From NCBI GenBank assembly GCA_024663395.1, contig JANFAH010000002.1, forward strand, positions 3,472,001 to 3,536,000: a DNA stretch of 64,000 nt, given 5' to 3'. Both the position numbers and the translations under genes were made by a program. The notes below the pieces were generated by a model. That model had not been told where the DNA came from, did not search any database, and saw only the letters and a program-made list of their open reading frames with translations. Below, piece after piece: positions 57,267-64,000 of the stretch (position 1 is its first letter; each line of letters starts with the position of its first letter). The DNA is from Pisolithus tinctorius (taxonomy: Eukaryota; Basidiomycota; Agaricomycetes; Boletales; Pisolithaceae).

Positions 57267-58368
57267 CTATTCTCCATAAGGTTCTCTGGTCATGTTGCTG
57301 ATGGCAGAGCCATCAATGTCAAAATTGTTGTCATACAAATCATTATCCTTGCTCCTGACAAGGGTATGATCATCTACCAAAGCAGGGGTAGAGAGTCTTT
57401 CTTGTAACAGATGGTGGGGGTGTATAGATGGACACTGGGCCTGAGTATGCCCAGGACAGGTGGTGCAGCAGAGGGGGCATTCATAAAGGCTGCAATTGAC
57501 CCTGATATGCCCAAGACAGCGGCAGACATAACATGCTTGTTGATAGTGTGGGTCAGATGGGGTGAGAGGGTGATTTGCCTCAGTAAGTGCATTCAGCACA
57601 GGGGATTGTGGTAGCTGGGTGAGGGTCTTGACCTGATTCATGGTGTAGGTGAGTTCTGCCTCAGAAATGCCAAAGGCAACCTCAGGGTCAACCTTGGAGG
57701 GTGATGATGAGCCATGTGACTTGTAGGGTTGGGGATTAGGGCCTGATAGACAGCAGGCACAAGGTCTGTCGGCTCTTCAAAGGGAGCCAGACAAGCAGGA
57801 GGACAATGCTGACAATGCCAGAGGGGAGGATGACACAGAGGAAACCAGAGGGGAGGTTGCAGTCAAGGGCCTTCAAGACCCAGGGGGAGGGGGAGTGATC
57901 AATGTAGGGTATTGACAAACATTGTAAATGAGGTCTGCACCTCCAAGGATATCAAAGAGTCTTAAGAGGAGGGGGACCTGTTCATTTGCGATCTCATTCA
58001 GGATGGTTCTTGTGGGGGACAGAAGAGGGTTCTGTTGGTTTACATAGTGAGACAACTCTTCAAGCCAAAGGGCTTGGATGGTGGCATGGTAGACAAGGTC
58101 AAGAGGGGAATTTTCATTGACCTCATGATAGACAGTGCTGATGATGGCAGGGTTGGCAATGAAGAGACAGTAAGAATTTATCATTTGGTCACCAGCAGGC
58201 TGTTGCTGGTGACAAGCAAATGGGGTGTGGTGACAAGAAGGTTCACAGGGGTAAGTGTAGCAACAAGGAGGCATTTCGAAGGTGATGCTTCTGACAGTAC
58301 GAGAAGAGCATCAAGTAGATGGTTTCTGGAGGGGGAAGTCTTTGGGGCATTTCTTATATGTGGAGAGC
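57267..58368 (-). pseudogene. 3' accessory zinc-knuckle ORF of family 3, copy 2
   Basis: The better copy. From about 58274: MPPCCYTYPCEPSCHHTPFA, INSYCLFIANPAIISTVYHE, LDLVYHATIQALWLEELSHY, EQVPLLLRLFDILGGADLIY, a Pro/Ser linker, RADRPCACCLSGPNPQPYKS, EAELTYTMNQVKTLTQLP, then CYVCRCLGHIRVNCSLYECP followed by CCTTCPGHTQAQCPSIHP, and an Asp/Asn-rich acidic end near 57275-57340. The Cys/His spacing is CX2CX3GHX4C with a second Cys-rich unit. Length about 330 residues if the breaks are bridged. It lies 3' of the chromodomain, where most Ty3 elements have nothing or an envelope gene. It is interrupted at its N-terminal side by the G1 element at 58369. Confidence 0.7.
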
Positions 58369-59102
58369 TGTCATAACCATGCATTCACTCTAAGTCCTTG
58401 CTCACTCTGCACCCTCTTCCGCTGGTCATTCACTCACTCTGCACCAACTCCGCCCAACTTCTGTTGGTTGCAAACCATCTCTGCTCTGACTGCTGTCAAA
58501 CTTGTGTTGCTCTCCTACTGGACTGAGCAGACCATTCTCTGAGGGGTTGTGTGACTACCTTCAGACTTCTCCCTGACAGCACACAGTCAGGTACTCCATA
58601 GTGCATGCACTGCATGGTCCAGTGCCTGGACTGTTTCCTTTTCTGGATGTTCTATGTTACCCATTCATATGTCCTCTGTCTACCCTTCATTCATCATCTA
58701 GGAAGTTTTACTTGAAAATTTCTGGGTCTCTGTATGTCAGTTCTGATTCTGGTTACTGTACCTCCATAGTAGTATAAAGGCATGTATCATACTCTGCCAT
58801 TCCTCAGTACGAACATCAACTTAGTTCCTACTCCCTCTGTCTCTGTCTTCTGCCTGTCAGAGCTACCTCTGACATTCTGTCTGTACTCTCCCTCTGAAAT
58901 ACAAGGGCTGAGATTGTGCAAGGGGGTAGCACACAAGCTAAACCCAATGCCCTCACTCTGCTCTGCCTTTGTCTCAGCCAACTTCATTCCTGCTGACCCT
59001 CCACTAGTCAGAGTTCTGTCCCTTTGAGTCAGACTTGCTTCCAAACTCTTCTCCAGACCTTGCCTAGCATCGGAGTTGGTTGGAGTAGGCCCAGACTTGA
59101 CA
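58369..59102 (+). mobile_element. G1 5' LTR (LTR1)
   Basis: 734 bp, TGTCATAACC...CTTGACA. AGAGC precedes it (58364-58368). TATAAAGG near 58774. The gag ATG lies 61 bp beyond its end. Confidence 0.93.
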
Positions 59103-59163
59103 GTATATTTGTACTCACACTTGTATGACCTCATTTTCTGTCCTCCAAAAAACTTACATCATT

Positions 59164-60417
59164 ATGAGAACTCGAGCTCAATCCCAGAGAGAGGTTGCTG
59201 CACTAGCTAATCTGTGTCAACTCCCTTCTGTCATCAAACAGTTCCAATCATTCTCCACTCGACGCTGCTCTCATGCTGAAGGCAAAAGTGCTTTGCAAGC
59301 TGGTCACTCTGACCTCCACCCAACAACCTTCCATACTCTGTCTCCTCATAATCAAGATGACGGACCTGACCCCAACCCTGATGATCCTGATGGTGATCCC
59401 AATGGCAGGGGCAGTGGTGATGGGGATATCCCTGAAGACCTGGCTGAGCCACCAGAGGATCCCCTTGTAGCTCTTGCTGGAGCTGTCCATGTGCTTGCAT
59501 GGTCTAGTTCACACACTGGGGACTCCACTCTGAAAACTGAAGTCTGTGAGCCTGACACCTTTGACAGCTCTGACCCTAAGAAACTCCACAAGTTCCTCAT
59601 TCAATGCGAGCTGAACTTCCAAGACCACCCTCATGCATTCCACTCTGACAGAGCAAAGGTAACCTTCACTCAGTCCTACTTGAAGGGTATGGCCTTGGCT
59701 TGGTTCAAGCCAGACCTACTAAATCCCAACAATTATGACCACCCGCTCTGGATGGATGACTATCATGAGTTCTTGCAAGAGCTCACAACCAATTTTGGTC
59801 TGCATGATGCCATAGTGGATGCCATCCAACAACTCGAGAACCTTACTATGAAGGATGGCTCTTGAATTACCAAATATGTCGTGGAGTTCAATCACTGGGC
59901 TTCACAGGTCAAAGACTACAGTGTTGGTGCACTCCACCACTGCTTTTATAGCGGACTTCCAGACCACATCAAGGATGAAATCACTCATGTCAGAAAACCT
60001 TCTACCCTCACACAACTCTGAAAACTCCCTCAGACCATTGATGTGTGCTACTGGGAGCATAAAGCAGAGATCTCACACACCACCAAGTCCACCACTGACA
60101 AGTTGCAGTCCTCCAGCTCTGACAACAAGTCTAAATCATCATCCTCCGCCTCCACTCCAAAGTCCAACACCAAGGGCAAGGGAAAACAGAAAGACCTGCC
60201 CAAGTCCAATATTGCCCATCTTCTGGGAAAGGATGGCAAACTCACCTCCACTGAGTGCCAGTGCAGGATGAAGAACAACCTCTGCCTCTTCTGTGGTGAG
60301 GCTGGCCACTCTGCTAAGGACTGTCCCAAGTCCACCTCTTGTGCAGCCAAAGCCTGTGCAGCTACAGCTGGAACTCCACTTCCTCTGCCCATGGAGAAGG
60401 CAGAGCCAAAAAATTAG
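59164..60417 (+). pseudogene. G1 gag with CCHC knuckle
   Basis: MRTRAQSQREVAALANLCQL opens a frame of 418 codons that holds to a TAG at 60415-60417, broken only by two TGA codons (about 59863 and 60019), each where Arg fits. An Asp/Pro/Gly-rich segment precedes the capsid-like core (VTFTQSYLKGMALAWFKPDL, FYSGLPDHIKDEI). A Ser/Lys-rich linker and the knuckle [14 protein letters not shown] (about 60290-60330) follow. An upstream in-frame ATG at 59125 is less likely than 59164, as MRTRAQ-type starts are common for this gag. Pol overlaps in the -1 frame from 60339. Confidence 0.9.
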
Positions 60418-63400
60418 TCCGCTCCTCCAGGGAGCTTGCACAGCCTGGAGGAAGTGTTGATCCCAACTGTGTGCAACCAGACATCCAACTCAACACATCT
60501 GCTCTCTCTAGTCTGAACTCTTTACTTCTGTCTGTAACTCTTCTTGACTATTCTGTTGATACTGTTTCTGCGTTGATCAATTCTGGCTCTTCTCATTGTT
60601 TTGTAGACCCATCCATAATCAAAAAATATGCTATTCCTGTTTCCTCCATTTCTCTGCCAATTCTGCTCCACTTGTTTGATGGTAGTACAAATGCTGTCAT
60701 TTCCCAAGAAGTAGATCTTTCCCTCTGCTTTCCTTCTGGCAATGTCAATTCCATTTCATTTTATGTTACTCCATTGGATTCTTCATGTTTGCTGGTATTA
60801 GGACACAACTGGCTCACCCACTTCAATCTGTCAATTGACTGGGTACTGGGCAGTATATCACTCAAACCATCATTACAGGGAATGCCAACACCCCAGGTGC
60901 CTTTGTCACCTTCTTCTGTGACCTCCACTCTGTCTGCAGCTCTGACTGCAACTCCAACAGACTCACCACACTCTGCTCCACTCATCTCACTCATCAATGC
61001 TGCTGCATATGTCAGAGCCTGTGCTCTCCCTGGCTCTAGACAGTTTCACTTACAGCTCTCCACTGATGATGTGAAGCTTCGTGCATCCTCTGCTTCTTCT
61101 CTGCCTCCTGACCTCTCCTCAGTCCCTCCTGAGTATCATGAGTTTGCTGACATCTTTAGTAAAGACAAGGCTACTGAACTTCTGCCACACCACTCGTTCA
61201 ATCTCAAGATTGACCTCAAGGAAGGAGCTCCTCCACCCATTGGCACAATCTACTCTCTGTCTCCACCAGAGCTTGAAGCTCTCTGCACCTTTATTGATGA
61301 GCATCTTGGCTACAGTTTCATCAAGCAGTCCACCTCCACTCACAGTGCCCCTGTCCTCTTTGTAAAGAAGGATGGTTCACTCCACCTCTGCATAGACTAT
61401 CGAGGACTCAACAAAATCACAAAAAAAGATCACTATCCGCTGCTGCTCATCTCCAACCTACTCAACTCTCCAAGCTGAACTAAAGTATACACCAAGATTG
61501 ACCTCTGCCATACCTATCATCTGGTCTGCATCGCAGATGGAGATGAATGGAAAACAGCTTTCCACACTTGTTATGGTTCTTATGAGTGGCAGGTAATGCC
61601 ATTTGGTCTGACTAATGCCTGTGGCCTTCCAGCAATTCATCAATAGCATCTTTGCAGACATGCTCAATGTCTGCATCATGGTATACCTCAATGACATCCT
61701 AATTTATTTGCAGGACATGGAGTCGCACTGTGAACACATAAAAGAGGTACTCTGCCACCTTCAAAAGCATGGTCTTTATGCCAAGCTGGCAAAGTGCAAG
61801 TTTCACTCCAACTCCATCGAGTACCTTGGTTATGTTCTTTCTCCCTCTGGTCTCACCATGTCTGCTGAGAAGGTTCAGGCAGTCCACAACTGGCCTGAGA
61901 TGTGGAAGGTGCAAGAAATCCAGTCTTTCCTTGGCTTTGCACATTTCTATTGATGGTTCATTAATAACTACTCTGACATTGTCGTTCTGCTCACTCATCT
62001 CATGCAAAAGGGTGCTCCTTGGAACTTTTCCAAGGAGTGTCACTCTGCCTTCCTCTGCCTGAGGGATGCTTTCAGCTCCACTCCTGTCCTCACACACTGG
62101 GTCCCTGATGCTCCACTTACAGTTGAAACTGATGCCTCTGACTATGCCATTGCTGGTATTTTGTCGATCACCTGCTCTGATGGTGAACTCCACCCAGTTG
62201 CTTTCTACTCCTGCACCATGACCATGCCAGAACTCAACTATGATACCCATGACAAGGAGCTGTTGGCTATCTTCAAGGCTTTCTGCCATTGCCAGCATTA
62301 CCTAGAAGGTTCCACCTTACCTGTTGATGTGGTGATGGACAACAAAAACCTTGAGTATTTTTCCACCTCTAAGGTTCTCACTTGTCAACAGGCCTGCTGG
62401 TCAGAGTACCTTTCCCAGTTCAACCTTTCCATCTGCTTCTGACCTGGCCACCTAGGAGCCAAACCCGATGCACTTACACAACGTTGGGATGTCTACCCAA
62501 AAGAGGGGGATAGGGACTACACACAGGTAAATCCTCACAATCTCCACCCTATGTTTACACAGGAGCAACTCACATCATCCCTCCATACCACCACCCTCAT
62601 GGCACCTGTACTCCATGCCACCATGATCTTCGATGTTGAGTGCTTGCACCCCAACATCATCTCCACCCTTCCATCTGATCCTGTCTCTGCCAGCCACCTT
62701 CCAACTCTGACTAAGCCTTGGCAGTCCCTGGACTCTGATGGTCTACTCTGCCTTGATGGTCGCATCTTTGTCCCTGACATTGATGACCTCTGCCTTTGAG
62801 TGCTTTGGTTCAAGCATGACCATCCTCTAGCAGGCCATTTCAGGCAAAACCGCACCCTAGAACTCATCTGCAGGGACTACATGTGGCCTAACCTCCGTTC
62901 TGATGTGAAAGAATACATCAGGTCTTGCACTGCCTGTGGACAGAGCAAAACTCCACACCACTGCCCCTATGGTCTACTGAAGCAACTCCCTGTCCCAGAA
63001 AGACCTTGGAACTCCATCTCCATGGACTTCATCAAACACCTCCCCAACTCTGATGGCTACCCTGCCATCCTTGTGGTAGTGGACCACCTCTCAAAACAAG
63101 TGGTGTTCATCCCCACCCATGACTCCATAATCTCTGCCAAACTCACTAAGCTCTTCCTTACCCATGTCTTCTCCAAGCACAGAGTACTTGCTAATGTCAC
63201 CTCTGACAGAGGTCCTGAGTTTGCCTCACACTTCTTCCACTCTCTAGGAAAGGCCCTTGATATGTGTCTTCACTTCACTTTGGGTTACCACCCAGAAGGC
63301 AATGGCCAGACCGAGCAAACAAACCAGACCCTTGAGCAGTACCTTCATGTCTACTGTAACTACCAACAAGACAACTGGGCTGAGCTGTTACCTCTAGCAG

Positions 63401-63805
63401 AGTTCACTTTCAACAATGCACCAAGTGCAACTACTGGAGTTTCTCCCTTCTTTGCTAACAAGGGATATCATCCAAACCTGTCTGTGGTCCCTGACCAGGA
63501 CTTCACCTCTCCAAGGGCTCATGACTATGTCATTGAGCTCTCCACCCTTCATGACTTCCTCCACTCTGAAATGTCTGCTGCTCAGCAGCACTACCAGGGT
63601 CCAGCAGATGCCAAATGCATACCTCCACCTGAGTTCAAGGTCAGAGAACAGGCCTATGTCAAAGCCAAGTACTTCCACTCCACTTGTCCTTTGGAAAAAC
63701 TCTCTGAAAAGTACTTAGGTTCATTCACCATCTTGGCCAGGCCAGGTACGCACTCTGTCACCCTTAAGCTCCCTGACTCTATGCACTCAGTACATCTGGT
63801 CTTCC
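60339..63805 (+). pseudogene. G1 pol: protease, RT, RNase H, integrase
   Basis: Protease [15 protein letters not shown], with Asn for the catalytic Asp. [42 protein letters not shown]; a TGA at 61476; [16 protein letters not shown]; a two-base loss in a C-run near 61618; then YLNDILIYLQD, where YLDD is usual. RNase H ETDASDYAIAGILSITC, YDTHDKELLAIF. Integrase zinc finger HDHPLAGHF, CTACGQSK; core SMDFIKHLPNS, VTSDRGPEFASHFF, TLGYHPEGNGQTEQTNQTLE; C-terminal KVREQAYVKAKYF. TGA codons at about 61476, 61951, 62440 and 62797 all stand where Arg, or less clearly Gln, is usual. Cut at 63805 by the young LTR element, before the chromodomain. Confidence 0.93.
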
Positions 63806-64000
63806 TGTCGAGAATGCAATCTGGAGTTACGGTAGCATCTCGGAGTTTCGCCCAGAGGGCTCGGAATTGTTCCCCGACCCTCGGAATTAAATTCCGATGT
63901 CAATGCGCTTACTAATTACGGTACTATAAATTTTCTGCACCGTTCTTTTCCACCTCAGTGACTACTTCGTACACTGAGGTGAGTATAGCTAGATTCCCGC
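63806..64000 (+). mobile_element. 5' end of a CpG-rich, probably young LTR element
   Basis: TGTCGAGAATGC starts at the exact break of the G1 integrase frame. CpG is frequent (TCGAG, TACGG, CTCGG, TTCGC, CCGAC), unlike the rest of the window. TATAAATT near 63926 and ACTTCGTACACTGAGG near the end fit an LTR promoter region. CTTCC (63801-63805) is the expected target duplication. It continues beyond the window. An LTR is inferred from the TG start and setting; only one end is visible. Confidence 0.65.

Overview
The window is a transposon graveyard from a filamentous fungus, most likely an agaricomycete basidiomycete. The evidence is nested Ty3/gypsy chromoviruses, a Ty1/copia element, an Ngaro-type tyrosine-recombinase retrotransposon, a Tnp2/Plavaka-like CACTA transposase and a Helitron-like Rep gene. 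There are also decayed pieces of two gene families known to me mainly from Agaricomycetes, and a 57-nt GT-AG intron. I find no intact host gene, no rRNA, no CRISPR array and no bacterial operon. Most coding sequence is broken. CpG is scarce and TpG/CpA is common, and many in-frame stops are TGA where an Arg codon CGA is expected, which points to loss of methylated CpG or a RIP-like process. All comparisons were made by eye within the window and against family knowledge; no search was run.

Layout. 0-6 kb: a minus-strand Ty3 element (G2 family), broken by a solo LTR that itself carries a 1.57-kb palindromic TA-target transposon. 5.9-12.3 kb: copia pol and gag fragments among many copia solo LTRs, plus 176-bp TG...CA elements that each carry a tRNA-like sequence. 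12.3-14.3 kb: a decayed agaricomycete gene on the minus strand. 14.3-20.4 kb: a minus-strand chromovirus (family 3) with 3' LTR, polypurine tract, an accessory zinc-knuckle ORF, chromodomain, integrase and RNase H, broken by three solo LTRs or LTR-bearing insertions. 20.4-21.9 kb: unassigned sequence.

21.9-32.3 kb: a plus-strand G1 chromovirus 3' half, split by a 3.96-kb Ngaro element that lacks a reverse transcriptase. An antisense, intron-bearing pseudogene lies between pol and the 3' LTR, and that LTR holds a second palindromic transposon. 34-38.6 kb: Plavaka/CACTA transposase pseudogene. 39.5-41.6 kb: G1 integrase and LTRs. 41.6-44.2 kb: Helitron-like pseudogene with an inserted 52-bp minisatellite. 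45-47.4 kb: 5' half of a family 3-like gag-pol. 47.4-51.3 kb: a long inverted duplication.

51.3-64 kb: a stack of four insertions. G2 (51285-56777) is cut by family 3 (56778-58368, minus), which is cut by G1 (58369-63805), which is cut by a CpG-rich and so probably young LTR element (63806 onward). The missing right halves should lie beyond position 64000 in reverse order. At least ten solo LTRs keep perfect 5-bp target duplications, so LTR-LTR recombination has been a main route of loss here.
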